Positions 34,852-43,200 of a stretch of 64,000 nt of DNA are shown here, one piece after another. The translations under genes and the position numbers were made by a program. The number at the start of each line of letters is the position of its first letter. Positions within the stretch are counted from its first letter, which is position 1. Under the pieces are notes generated by a model that had not been told where the DNA came from, made no database searches, and saw nothing but the letters and a program-made list of their open reading frames with translations. The stretch is from Pseudomonas migulae NBRC 103157 (GTDB lineage Bacteria > Pseudomonadota > Gammaproteobacteria > Pseudomonadales > Pseudomonadaceae): the NCBI RefSeq assembly GCF_002091715.1, contig NZ_BDAG01000025.1, positions 1 through 64,000 of the forward strand. Reading direction: 5' to 3'.

Positions 34852-35745
34852 TCAGGCAAACGCCTTCAATAGATCCTCTTCAAACGCTTTCTGCGCATCC
34901 CCCGGGACCTGCGCACGATGGCGAGCCAGATGGAAAGCCACGTCGAAACTCATGTCGCTGCGGCGCACGGCCCGAAGCAACCCTTTGTCCTCCCAGCTGC
35001 GGGCAAAGTGGCTAGGCAGATAACCGACATGCTTGCCGGACAAAATGAAGGCGAGGGTGCCTTCGACCTGTTCCGAGCGCGCCGAGCACCGCTTGCCCTG
35101 GAAGGGTTCATCGCTGCGCAGAAAGCGGTAAGGGTGATCCACCCGGTCGCAGGCCTGCAACGCGTGATCGTCCGGCGCATCGTTGGTGAACAGCGGATGG
35201 CCGGGGGCGCAGTACAAGTGTTGGGTTTCGCTGAACAGTTCGCGGTAGTCAAACGCGCTCTGCACCTGTGAGAAATAACCGATGGCCAGGTCCAGCCGTT
35301 GTTGCAGCAGCAAGCGTTCCATTTCACCGGGCATGGCGCTGATCAGCTCGATGCGCACCGACTCATCGCGTTCGCGAAAGCGGCGGATCGCTTCGGCCAC
35401 TCGTTGCAGCACCGATTGATCAACGGCTTCGGACAACCCAAGACGCACCTCGCCGATCAAGCGGCCGGCCACGCCATTGGATTGATGGCGGAACGCTTCG
35501 ATGGACTCGAACAGTCCCCGCGTCGCGATCAGCAGTTGTTCGCCTTTGGGAGTGATCCTGAATCCGCCCTTGCCGCGACTGCACAGTCGATAACCGAGCC
35601 GGGTTTCGAGCCTGGCCATTTGCTGGCTGATGCTCGATTGGCTCAGCCCCAGCTCACCCTGGGCCGCGCTGAAACCGCCGCATTCCACCACGCTGACGAA
35701 CAGACGCAGCAAATGCAGATCCACATCGTGAAGCTGGCCGAGCAT
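34852..35745 (-). CDS. LysR-family transcriptional regulator
   Basis: 297 residues. The HTH is LHLLRLFVSVVECGGFSAAQGELGLSQSSISQQMARLETRLG (in part). The substrate-binding domain contains RLIGEVRLGLSEAV and an HPLFTNDAPDDHALQACDRV segment. It is divergent from the polyamine-binding protein and agmatinase genes with about 100 bases between, so it likely controls that operon, as GbuR/GpuR-like LysR regulators control guanidino-acid hydrolases. Confidence 0.9.
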   Translation of the reverse strand: MLGQLHDVDLHLLRLFVSVVECGGFSAAQGELGLSQSSISQQMARLETRLGYRLCSRGKGGFRITPKGEQLLIATRGLFESIEAFRHQSNGVAGRLIGEVRLGLSEAVDQSVLQRVAEAIRRFRERDESVRIELISAMPGEMERLLLQQRLDLAIGYFSQVQSAFDYRELFSETQHLYCAPGHPLFTNDAPDDHALQACDRVDHPYRFLRSDEPFQGKRCSARSEQVEGTLAFILSGKHVGYLPSHFARSWEDKGLLRAVRRSDMSFDVAFHLARHRAQVPGDAQKAFEEDLLKAFA

Positions 35746-35846
35746 CAAACATTACTCCGCAATAAAGTCAGGATAATTGACTTGGTATTTTTCCAATGTA
35801 TCCGGCGACGCATGCTGCAGCCACTTCCTCTGGTCAGGTGTTCGTC

Positions 35847-36938
35847 ATGGGTCCTTCATTCAAGCTGTGTTTACCCGCGCTGTTCCTTTCCATGGCGGTT
35901 TCGGCCCAGGCCGAGGAGAACGTCGTCAATCTCTACAGCTGGGCCGATTACGTGGCGCCGGAAACCTTGCAGCGCTTCGAGCGCGAAACCGGCATTCACG
36001 TGCGCTACGACACCTTCGACTCCTCGGAAGTCCTGGAAACCAAGCTGCTCACAGGCGGCAGTGGTTACGACGTGGTGGTGCCGTCGTCCAGCGTGCTGGC
36101 GCGCGGGTTGGCGGCCGGTGCGCTGAAGGCGATTCCCCACGAAGGCCTCAAGGGCTACGCCAACCTCGATCCGGAGATGCTGGAAAAACTCGCCACGGTC
36201 GATCCCGGCAATCGCTATGGCGTGCCCTATACCTGGGGCACTTTGGGGCTCGGGATGAATGTCGAAGCGGTGAAAAAGCGTTTGCCGGATGTGCCGCTCA
36301 ACAGCCTCGACCTGCTGTTCAAACCCGAATACGCCAGCAAGCTGAAAGATTGCGGTGTGGCGATCATCGATTCGCCGCAGGAAGTGATCGGCCTGGCGCT
36401 GCACTATCTCGGTAAAGATCCCTACAGCACCGACAAGTCTGATCTGTCAGCCGCCGAGGCGCTGTTGCATCAGCTTCAGCCGAATGTGCTGTACGTCGCC
36501 AGCGGTCGGCAAATCAACGACCTGGCCAATGGCAGCGTTTGCCTGGCGTTGACCTACAACGGTGACGCCAGCATGGCCGCCGATCAGGCGCGCAAGGCCA
36601 ACAAACCCTACGAAGTGGCGTACCGGATTCCGAAGGAAGGCACGCTGGTCTGGCAGGACAACCTGGCGATTCCCAAGGATGCACCGCACCCTGAAGCGGC
36701 CCGCGCCTTCATCGAATTCATGTTGCGTCCCGAATCCGTGGCGGTGCTGACCAATACGCTGTTCTTCGCCACGGCCAACCAGGCCGCCACACCGCTGGTG
36801 GATGAGGCGGTGCGCACCGATCCGGATATTTACCCGCTCGCCGATGTGCGCGAACGGCTGTACGCCGATCGCAGCATGAGCCTCAAGGACATGCGTCAGC
36901 GCACCCGTTTGTGGACCACTTTCCGTAGCCGCCAATAA
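35847..36938 (+). CDS. ABC transporter substrate-binding protein, polyamine type (PotF/SpuD-like)
   Basis: 363 residues. A signal peptide (ends VSAQAEE) is followed by NVVNLYSWADYVAPETLQRFERETGI, the classic start of PotD/PotF-family binding proteins. GVPYTWGTLGLGMN, LTYNGDASMAADQARKAN and PKEGTLVWQDNLAIPKDAPH follow. It captures putrescine, agmatine or a related cation in the periplasm. No permease or ATPase gene is linked, so it must use a transporter encoded elsewhere. It is 19 bases upstream of the agmatinase-family gene. Confidence 0.9.
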   Translation: MGPSFKLCLPALFLSMAVSAQAEENVVNLYSWADYVAPETLQRFERETGIHVRYDTFDSSEVLETKLLTGGSGYDVVVPSSSVLARGLAAGALKAIPHEGLKGYANLDPEMLEKLATVDPGNRYGVPYTWGTLGLGMNVEAVKKRLPDVPLNSLDLLFKPEYASKLKDCGVAIIDSPQEVIGLALHYLGKDPYSTDKSDLSAAEALLHQLQPNVLYVASGRQINDLANGSVCLALTYNGDASMAADQARKANKPYEVAYRIPKEGTLVWQDNLAIPKDAPHPEAARAFIEFMLRPESVAVLTNTLFFATANQAATPLVDEAVRTDPDIYPLADVRERLYADRSMSLKDMRQRTRLWTTFRSRQ

Positions 36939-36957
36939 CTAAAACAAGGAGAAACTG

Positions 36958-37917
36958 ATGGACGTCCCAGTACAAAACGATCAGGCCATGACCCGCGACA
37001 GCCTCTACGGGACTGCCGCCGAAAGTACCTACGCCGGCATCACCAGTTTCATGCGCCGGCGCTACAGCCGCGACTTGCGCGGTGTTGATGTGGCCGTCAG
37101 CGGCGTGCCGTTCGATACCGCCACCAGCAACCGCCCCGGCGCGCGTTTCGGACCCCGTGGCATTCGTGCGGCGTCCACCGGGATTGCCTGGGAACGCCAC
37201 TGGCCGTGGGCGTTCGATCCGTTTGATCACCTCGCCGTGATCGACTACGGCGACTGCGACTTCGATTACGGCTCGCCGCAGTCGGTGCCGGAAAGCATTG
37301 AAGCCCATGCCGAGCACATTCTGAATGCCGGTTGCGCGATGCTGACGTTTGGCGGCGATCATTTCATCAGCTACCCGCTGCTCAAGGCCCACGCCCGTAA
37401 ACACGGGGCGCTGTCGCTGATCCATTTCGACGCCCACAGCGACACCTGGCCGGACGAAGAGGGCAAGCGCGTCGATCACGGCACGATGTTCTGGCACGCG
37501 GCCAAGGAAGGTTTGGTGGACCCGTCGCGCTCGGTGCAGATCGGCTTGCGCACCACCAATGATGATCATCAAGGTTTTCAGGTACTGGATGCGCGGCATG
37601 TGCATCGCCGTGGGGTAGATGCGATTGTCGAAGCCATTCGGGCACGGGTCGGCGACAACCCGGTGTACCTGACGTTCGACATCGACTGCCTCGACCCGGC
37701 CTTCGCCCCCGGCACCGGAACGCCGGTGTGCGGCGGTTTGAGCACGGTACAGGCGCTGGAGATCCTTGGCGGGTTGCGCGGGATCAATCTGGTGGGGATG
37801 GACGTGGTGGAGGTGGCGCCAGCCTACGACAGTGCGGACATTACCTCACTGGCGGCGGCGACATTGGCGATGGAGATGCTGTGTTTGTATGCGGCCAAAC
37901 ATAAGGTCGATCGGTAG
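36958..37917 (+). CDS. speB: Agmatinase / guanidinobutyrase-family ureohydrolase
   Basis: 319 residues of the ureohydrolase fold with the binuclear manganese motifs FGGDHFISYPLL, HFDAHSDTW, and TFDIDCLDPAFAPGTGTPVCGG. It closely follows E. coli SpeB (agmatine to putrescine plus urea) through the whole length. Pseudomonas also has near-identical guanidinobutyrase and guanidinopropionase (GbuA, GpuA), so the substrate is not certain. The ribosome site AAGGAG is ideal. Coupling to a polyamine-type binding protein supports uptake and hydrolysis of agmatine or a guanidino acid. Confidence 0.88.
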   Translation: MDVPVQNDQAMTRDSLYGTAAESTYAGITSFMRRRYSRDLRGVDVAVSGVPFDTATSNRPGARFGPRGIRAASTGIAWERHWPWAFDPFDHLAVIDYGDCDFDYGSPQSVPESIEAHAEHILNAGCAMLTFGGDHFISYPLLKAHARKHGALSLIHFDAHSDTWPDEEGKRVDHGTMFWHAAKEGLVDPSRSVQIGLRTTNDDHQGFQVLDARHVHRRGVDAIVEAIRARVGDNPVYLTFDIDCLDPAFAPGTGTPVCGGLSTVQALEILGGLRGINLVGMDVVEVAPAYDSADITSLAAATLAMEMLCLYAAKHKVDR

Positions 37918-37927
37918 GGCTTCCGAC

Positions 37928-38020
37928 GCCATCGCCAGCAAGTCGGCTCCTACAGAGTGTGGCCGAACACAACAGGTGTGACCGCCACAAAACTGTAGGA
38001 GCCGACTTGCTGGCGATGCT
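37928..38020. repeat. REPIN, TGTAGGAGCCGACTTGC variant, reversed order
   Basis: Inverted pair in reverse order (minus-strand arm first) between the convergent agmatinase-family and aldo/keto reductase genes. Both arms share GCCGACTTGC in place of GCCGGCTTGC. Confidence 0.8.
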
Positions 38021-38023
38021 TTT

Positions 38024-39076
38024 TCAGGCGACCGGGATGATTGGCAGATCCAGGGTTCCGCCGCCGCCAAACCGTGATACAGAACCGGCAATGGATTCAT
38101 GCGGCACACCCTTCGGCACGTCACTGATTCCATCCAGCCGCGCCAACTGTTCTGCACTCACCTGCACATTCAACGCCCCCAACGTCGCATCCAGCTGCTC
38201 ACGCGTACGCGAACCCAGAATCGGAATCAGCGCGGTCGTCGAGCGTTGGGCTTTTTCCCGCAACCAGGCAATGGCCACATGCGTCGGGCTGGCGCCCAGC
38301 TCCGTTGCGACAGCGATCAAGGTGTCGAGCAGAGCGGTTTCGCGGGCGCTTTTCTCGGCGTGCACCAGCATGCCCAGTTTGGCGGCACGGTTGTTCTCGT
38401 CGCTGGAACGGTATTTGCCAGTCAGGAACCCGCCACCCAACGGCGACCATAAGGTCGCAGCCAGACCCAACGCTTCGGCCATCGGCAGTTGCTCACGTTC
38501 GGCCGTGCGTTCGGCGAGGCTGTACTCGACCTGAATGGCGGCAATCGGCGCAAAACCGCGCACTTCGGCCAGCAGGTCGGCCCGGGCGATTCGCCATGCC
38601 GGGAAGTTCGACAGTCCGGCGTAATGAATCTTGCCGGCGCGCACCAGATCATCGAAACCGCGCAAGATCTCTTCCATGGGCGTGACACCGTCGCTCATGT
38701 GCGCCCAGAAAAGGTCGATGTGATCGGTCTTGAGCCGTGTCAGGCTTTCTTCCACGGCGCGAACCATGTTCTTGCGGTTGTTGCCGGTGTGGGAAATGCC
38801 CGCAGCGGGCGTAGTCCCCAAGGTGTATTTGGTGGCGATGACCAGGCGATCGCGTTCCGGGGCGATGAAGTCGCTGAGCATGGCTTCCGACTGCCCGCCC
38901 TGATAACCGTTGGCGGTGTCGATGAAATTGCCGCCGGCCTCCAGGTAACCGTCAAATATGCGTTTGGCTTCATCGCGCTCGGCGCCATGGCCCCAGCCCG
39001 TACCAAAGTTACCGGCGCCCAGCGCCAGTTCCGAGACACGCAAGCCGGTTTTTCGGCCGAAGACTTTGTAATGCAT
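38024..39076 (-). CDS. Aldo/keto reductase
   Basis: 350 residues from the ATG with AGGAGT upstream (MHYKVFGRKTGLRVSELALG). AKR motifs: NFIDTANGYQGGQSEAMLSD (catalytic Asp and Tyr), LVIATKYTLG (Lys), DLFWAHMSDG (His), and the NADPH site ALIPILGSRTREQLDATLG. It is probably an NADPH-dependent reductase of unknown substrate and is divergent from the WYL regulator gene 203 bases away. Confidence 0.9.
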   Translation of the reverse strand: MHYKVFGRKTGLRVSELALGAGNFGTGWGHGAERDEAKRIFDGYLEAGGNFIDTANGYQGGQSEAMLSDFIAPERDRLVIATKYTLGTTPAAGISHTGNNRKNMVRAVEESLTRLKTDHIDLFWAHMSDGVTPMEEILRGFDDLVRAGKIHYAGLSNFPAWRIARADLLAEVRGFAPIAAIQVEYSLAERTAEREQLPMAEALGLAATLWSPLGGGFLTGKYRSSDENNRAAKLGMLVHAEKSARETALLDTLIAVATELGASPTHVAIAWLREKAQRSTTALIPILGSRTREQLDATLGALNVQVSAEQLARLDGISDVPKGVPHESIAGSVSRFGGGGTLDLPIIPVA

Positions 39077-39279
39077 GGGATGACTCCTGAAGGAAAGGCG
39101 CAGTGACCGAGCATAGATGTCGCTAGACATGTATTAAAGATGATTACTGTCATGTATTCCGTCAAGGCGCTTTTTCAACCGTGAGAAAAGGGCTGATCAG
39201 CGGGCGTATCGCTACTGCCATTTTCTGACAGGGCACTCTGCTAAGCTCCGATCTCTTTTCCGGACAGAGCCCGCCGATC

Positions 39280-39996
39280 GTGTCTCGCACAACGCGTTTA
39301 TTGACCCTGTTGCAAGTGCTGCGGGGCAAGAGTCGCCCGGTTACGGCAGCGACCCTTGCCGGCGAACTGGAGATTTCCGAGCGTACGCTCTACCGCGATA
39401 TTGCGGAACTCACCGCACTTGGCGCGCCGATCTACGGTGAGGCGGGCATCGGTTACGTGTTGCGTAGCGGTTTGTTCCTGCCGCCGTTGATGCTCAACGC
39501 CGACGAAACCGAAGCCATCGTGCTGGGGCTGCGCTACGTGGATCAGCGCGGTGATGAGGTGTTGAGCAAGGCGGCGGCGGATGCGCTGGCCAAGATTGCT
39601 GCGGTGCTCGCGCCCGAGGCGCTGGACGCGTTGCGCAACCCGACGGTACTGCCGGGCCCTCCCGGTTATGGCTTTGCGCCCAACGCCGTGGCGCTGAATG
39701 TGTTCCGTCAGGCGATCCGCAACCAGGCCAAGTTGCACATCGACTATGCAGACGCCCAACAAGTGCCCAGTCAGCGGTTGATCTGGCCGCTGGCGCTGGG
39801 GTTTCTCAACGAGGTGCGAATCATCGTCGCCTGGTGTGAACTGCGCAGCGCCTATCGGACGTTTCGCACCGACCGGATTTCGGCGGCGAACGAGCAGGGG
39901 GAGCGTTATCCGGGGCGGCGTGGTGACCTGCTGCGTACCTGGCGCAAGCAGATGCAACTCGATGAAGCGGGGCGTTTCACTCCTGACAAGAACTGA
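39280..39996 (+). CDS. HTH-WYL domain transcriptional regulator
   Basis: 238 residues. The N-terminal HTH_11 domain is RLLTLLQVLRGKSRPVTAATLAGELEISERTLYRDIAEL (in part). A WYL-like C-terminal domain follows (LHIDYADAQQVPSQRLIWPLALGF, then WCELRSAYRTFRTDRI). Members sense small ligands or nucleic acid and repress nearby genes. It starts at GTG; the divergent aldo/keto reductase gene is a plausible target. Confidence 0.88.
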   Translation: MSRTTRLLTLLQVLRGKSRPVTAATLAGELEISERTLYRDIAELTALGAPIYGEAGIGYVLRSGLFLPPLMLNADETEAIVLGLRYVDQRGDEVLSKAAADALAKIAAVLAPEALDALRNPTVLPGPPGYGFAPNAVALNVFRQAIRNQAKLHIDYADAQQVPSQRLIWPLALGFLNEVRIIVAWCELRSAYRTFRTDRISAANEQGERYPGRRGDLLRTWRKQMQLDEAGRFTPDKN

Positions 39997-40048
39997 CACA
40001 GGCATGTTTTAGCATGGCTCCAGAATCAACCAACAAGGAGTTATAAAC

Positions 40049-40390
40049 ATGTCCAGTCCCGCCTCTTCGCTGGCACCTGCCATCGCCGCGTACCTGGCTG
40101 CCGCCAATGCCCGCGATACTTCGAAGGTCGCCAGTTTCTTCGCTGAGGATGCCAATGTGTTCGATGAAGGCCGGCATCAGATCGGCGCCCAGGCCATCGC
40201 CCAATGGATGCAAGATACCGCTCGGCGTTATCAGCCAAAAGTCGAGGTGCTCGACGTACAACTGCGCACCGGCAAGGTATTGGTCCATAACCGGGTGTCC
40301 GGCACGTTTCCCGGCAGCCCGCTGGAATTGCGCTACATGTTTCGTCTGAACGAGCAGGGCAAGATCGCTCGACTGGACATTTCACTGTAG
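40049..40390 (+). CDS. SnoaL-like (NTF2-fold) protein
   Basis: 113 residues with the NTF2/SnoaL pattern IAAYLAAANARDTSKVASFFAEDANVFDEG, then GAQAIAQWMQDTARRYQPKVEVLD and SPLELRYMFRLNEQGKIARLDI. Such proteins are small isomerases, hydrolases or binding proteins. The ribosome site AAGGAG is well placed. It is preceded by the WYL regulator gene on the same strand and may be co-transcribed. Confidence 0.88.
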   Translation: MSSPASSLAPAIAAYLAAANARDTSKVASFFAEDANVFDEGRHQIGAQAIAQWMQDTARRYQPKVEVLDVQLRTGKVLVHNRVSGTFPGSPLELRYMFRLNEQGKIARLDISL

Positions 40391-40420
40391 AGGCCGCGCC
40401 GCGGTGGCATACTGCCGCGC

Positions 40421-41539
40421 ATGAATGTCGACTCCCCGTTAAGCGCCTGGCAACACGCCATTGAACAGAAGGGCTTCGTCCAGGACGAAGCCCAGGAACA
40501 TGCTGTCTGGGCGCTGCAAAAATGCTACGAAGCGCTGCATGAAGGTCGCACGCCAGTGAAGGGCGTTTACCTGTGGGGCCCGGTCGGGCGTGGCAAGACC
40601 TGGTTGATGGACCAGTTCTACCAAAGCTTGCAGGTCCCGGCCCGACGCCAGCACTTTCATCACTTCATGGGCTGGGTGCATCAGCGCTCGTTTCAGCTGA
40701 CCGGCACTGCCGACCCGCTGAAGGCGCTGGCCCGGGAATTGAGCGAAGAAGTGCGCGTGCTGTGTTTCGATGAACTGTTCGTCAACGATATCGGCGATGC
40801 AATCATCCTCGGGCGCTTGTTCCAGGTGATGTTCGACCAGGGCGTGGTGGTGGTCTGCACCTCCAATCAGCCACCAGATCAGCTGTACGCCGATGGCTTC
40901 AACCGTGACCGCTTCGTGCCGGCCATCGAGGCGATCAAGCGCCATATGCAGGTCATTGCGGTGGATGGCGGCGAAGACCATCGCCTGCATCCCGGCGCCG
41001 GTTTGCAACGCTATTGGGTCGCCGCGCCCGGCGAGCCCGGCGCGCTGGGTGATGTGTTCAAGGCCTTGACCGCCGGCCAGTCGGTTTCCCGCGAGCCGAT
41101 CAAGGTCGGCTACCGATCGCTGAATGTAGTGCAGGCCAGCGAAACCGTGCTCTGGAGCCGTTACGCCGACCTCTGCGAACAACCCTTTGCTGCCATGGAT
41201 TTCATGGCCCTGTGCGACACCTACAAGGCTATTCTGTTGAGTGAAGTGCCTAACCTCAGCGCGCAAAAGCGCGAAGGGCGCATCGCTCGAGGCACCGAAG
41301 ACGGTGTCGAGCGGGTGGTGGCGGGCGATCGCCAATTGCCGCAATTGTCGGTACACGATGACGGTGTGCGGCGTTTCATTGCGTTGGTGGACGAATGCTA
41401 CGATCGAAAAGTGCCGTTGTACCTTGAGGCGCAGGTGCCGATGGAATCGCTCTATACCGAAGGCTATCTGGAATTCCCGTTCCGTCGCACCCTCAGCCGA
41501 TTACAGGAAATGCAGCTGCAGCGTTTCGCCGACGCTTGA
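40421..41539 (+). CDS. zapE: Cell division protein ZapE (AFG1-family ATPase)
   Basis: 372 residues. The Walker A motif GVYLWGPVGRGKTWLMD and Walker B region VRVLCFDELFVNDIGDAIILG are followed by GVVVVCTSNQPPDQLYADG and the C-terminal segment MDFMALCDTYKAILLSEVP. It is an AAA-type ATPase of the AFG1 family; E. coli ZapE acts at the Z-ring in late division. It is slightly longer than typical (about 365). Confidence 0.92.
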   Translation: MNVDSPLSAWQHAIEQKGFVQDEAQEHAVWALQKCYEALHEGRTPVKGVYLWGPVGRGKTWLMDQFYQSLQVPARRQHFHHFMGWVHQRSFQLTGTADPLKALARELSEEVRVLCFDELFVNDIGDAIILGRLFQVMFDQGVVVVCTSNQPPDQLYADGFNRDRFVPAIEAIKRHMQVIAVDGGEDHRLHPGAGLQRYWVAAPGEPGALGDVFKALTAGQSVSREPIKVGYRSLNVVQASETVLWSRYADLCEQPFAAMDFMALCDTYKAILLSEVPNLSAQKREGRIARGTEDGVERVVAGDRQLPQLSVHDDGVRRFIALVDECYDRKVPLYLEAQVPMESLYTEGYLEFPFRRTLSRLQEMQLQRFADA

Positions 41540-41557
41540 CCCCAAGGAGCCGAGAAC

Positions 41558-42139
41558 ATGAATCAGCCCTTGTCCCATCATTTGCTGACCATGGCCTATC
41601 AGAACGCCTGGGCCAATCATCGACTGGCCAAGGCCTGGGGGCAGTTGAGTCCGCAGGAGCTGGCGGCGCCGCGAGTCAGTTTCTTCCCCAGCCTGCGGGC
41701 GACCCTCAATCACATCCTGACCTGCGACTGGTTTTACGTGGATGCGCTGGAACGGGAGTTGCGCGGGGATGCGCCACACCCGGATTGCTACGTGTTTTTC
41801 ACTGACGACGAGCCGTTCACCGCTGCTGTGGACCTCAAGCGTGAACAGGCCCATGTGGATCGCCGGTTGATCGCTTACTGCGAGCAGATGCGCGACGCGG
41901 ACCTGGGCAAGATCGTGACCATCGCCCGTGATACGCCGCAACACGAGAGTCGGTTGCGCCTGCTGTCGCACTTGTTCGAGCATCAGATTCATCACCGTGG
42001 GCAGGTTCATGCAATGCTCAGCGGCACGTCGATCGCACCGCCACAACTGGACGAGTTCTTCTGTGCCGGTGAGGCGGGTCTGCGGGCTGCGGATTTTGCC
42101 GAACTTGGGTGGACCGAGGCGTTGATCTGGGGGTATTGA
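41558..42139 (+). CDS. DinB-family protein
   Basis: 193 residues: a four-helix DinB-like domain with the metal-binding histidines in LRATLNHILTCDWFYVDALE and HLFEHQIHHRGQVHAML. Family members are thiol-dependent transferases or damage-inducible proteins; the substrate is unknown. The gene starts with AAGGAG and follows zapE by 18 bases, probably in one operon. Confidence 0.9.
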   Translation: MNQPLSHHLLTMAYQNAWANHRLAKAWGQLSPQELAAPRVSFFPSLRATLNHILTCDWFYVDALERELRGDAPHPDCYVFFTDDEPFTAAVDLKREQAHVDRRLIAYCEQMRDADLGKIVTIARDTPQHESRLRLLSHLFEHQIHHRGQVHAMLSGTSIAPPQLDEFFCAGEAGLRAADFAELGWTEALIWGY

Positions 42140-42237
42140 GATCGAAAGAGCGCAGCCTTCGAATGATCCCGCGTTGCGCCATCCGCAGTGTTCGCGATAG
42201 GGTCGCCGTGCTATTTCACGTGTGATCGAGGATGGAA

Positions 42238-42729
42238 ATGGAATCCGCAGAAATTCTTGTGCTTCAGGCCAGCTACACCAACCCGGTGCATGCCGAGGCA
42301 GTGCGCCTTGTGTTGAATCATTACGCTGAAGATCCGATGGGTGGCGGTCATTCCTTGCCCGCCGAGGTGCTGGAGCACCTGCCGGAAGAACTGGCCAAGC
42401 GTCCCCATGCATTCAGTGTGCTGGCGTTCGTCGGTGGCGAACCGGCAGGACTGGTCAATTGTTTCGAAGGTTTCTCGACGTTCGCTTGTCGGCCATTGGT
42501 CAACGTGCACGACGTCGCGGTGATGAAGGCATTTCGTGGATTGGGCCTGAGCCAGAAGATGCTGCAAAAGGTCGAGGAAATCGCCCGCCAGCGTGGCTGC
42601 TGCAAAATCACCCTGGAAGTGTTGGAAGGCAATGCCGTGGCCCAGTCGTCCTACGCCAAATTCGGCTTTAGCGCCGGCATGTTCGATCCGGCGCACGGCC
42701 GGATGCTGTTCTGGACCAAGGCGCTGTAG
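42238..42729 (+). CDS. GNAT-family acetyltransferase
   Basis: 163 residues. The GNAT core is VHDVAVMKAFRGLGLSQKMLQKVEEIARQRGC (the CoA-binding R-x-x-G-L/A motif), then ITLEVLEGNAVAQSSYAKFGF. The acetyl acceptor is unknown. The second ATG (42238) is chosen because GAGG lies six bases upstream. Confidence 0.88.
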   Translation: MESAEILVLQASYTNPVHAEAVRLVLNHYAEDPMGGGHSLPAEVLEHLPEELAKRPHAFSVLAFVGGEPAGLVNCFEGFSTFACRPLVNVHDVAVMKAFRGLGLSQKMLQKVEEIARQRGCCKITLEVLEGNAVAQSSYAKFGFSAGMFDPAHGRMLFWTKAL

Positions 42730-42748
42730 CACCGCGCGCTGTTTTTCG

Positions 42749-42812
42749 TCGGCGCCGGCTTGCTGGCGATGGCGATCTCAAAGACGCCATCGCCAGCAAG
42801 CCGGCTCCTACA
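42749..42812. repeat. REPIN with shortened left arm
   Basis: The left arm has lost the TGTAGGA start (reads GGCGCCGGCTTGCTGGCGAT). The right arm is intact, and the spacer is very short. Confidence 0.75.
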
Positions 42813-42836
42813 CGTCCGAGTTTTCCATTGCTCGGT

Positions 42837-43037
42837 TCAAGGCTTGTAGTGCTCCGTTACTTGCGCCGTTTGATCGTCCGGAACCCGGACTTCAGCGGTT
42901 TGCTGACTCTGATTCTCCTGTTGGCTCAGCCGCAGGCTCTCGTAGTAATAACGCATTCGTTCCGCGCCGCCTTCGGCAAATGCGCTGACCGAAACGAACG
43001 TCATCAGGCCGGCAACGATCAAGGGTGTACGTTTCAT
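42837..43037 (-). CDS. Small secreted protein, PtrA-like
   Basis: 66 residues from the ATG at 43037 (GGGAGG upstream). A signal peptide (ends SAFAEGG) is followed by AERMRYYYESLRLSQQENQ and a charged tail. The EGGAERMRYYYE start resembles the N-terminal region of PtrA-type small periplasmic proteins of Pseudomonas, which are induced by metals. That assignment is from memory and weak. Confidence 0.65.
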   Translation of the reverse strand: MKRTPLIVAGLMTFVSVSAFAEGGAERMRYYYESLRLSQQENQSQQTAEVRVPDDQTAQVTEHYKP

Positions 43038-43167
43038 GGTTCGCCTCCCACAATGGATATCGGGTGCCTTTCTTCCATGAAGCAATGTCGAGCGACCATT
43101 ATCTGCCGATTCCGTTAATTGGTAATTAACGGCGTACGGGGCCTCGCATCGCGGCTTGGGACGAGCA

Positions 43168-43196
43168 AGAAAAAGGGGCCGGAACCGGCCCCTGAA
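43168..43196 (-). terminator. Rho-independent terminator after phosphoethanolamine transferase
   Basis: On the minus strand AGGGGCCGG and CCGGCCCCT form a perfect stem followed by TTTTTCTT, just after the stop of the transferase gene. Confidence 0.85.
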
Positions 43197-43200
43197 AGGT

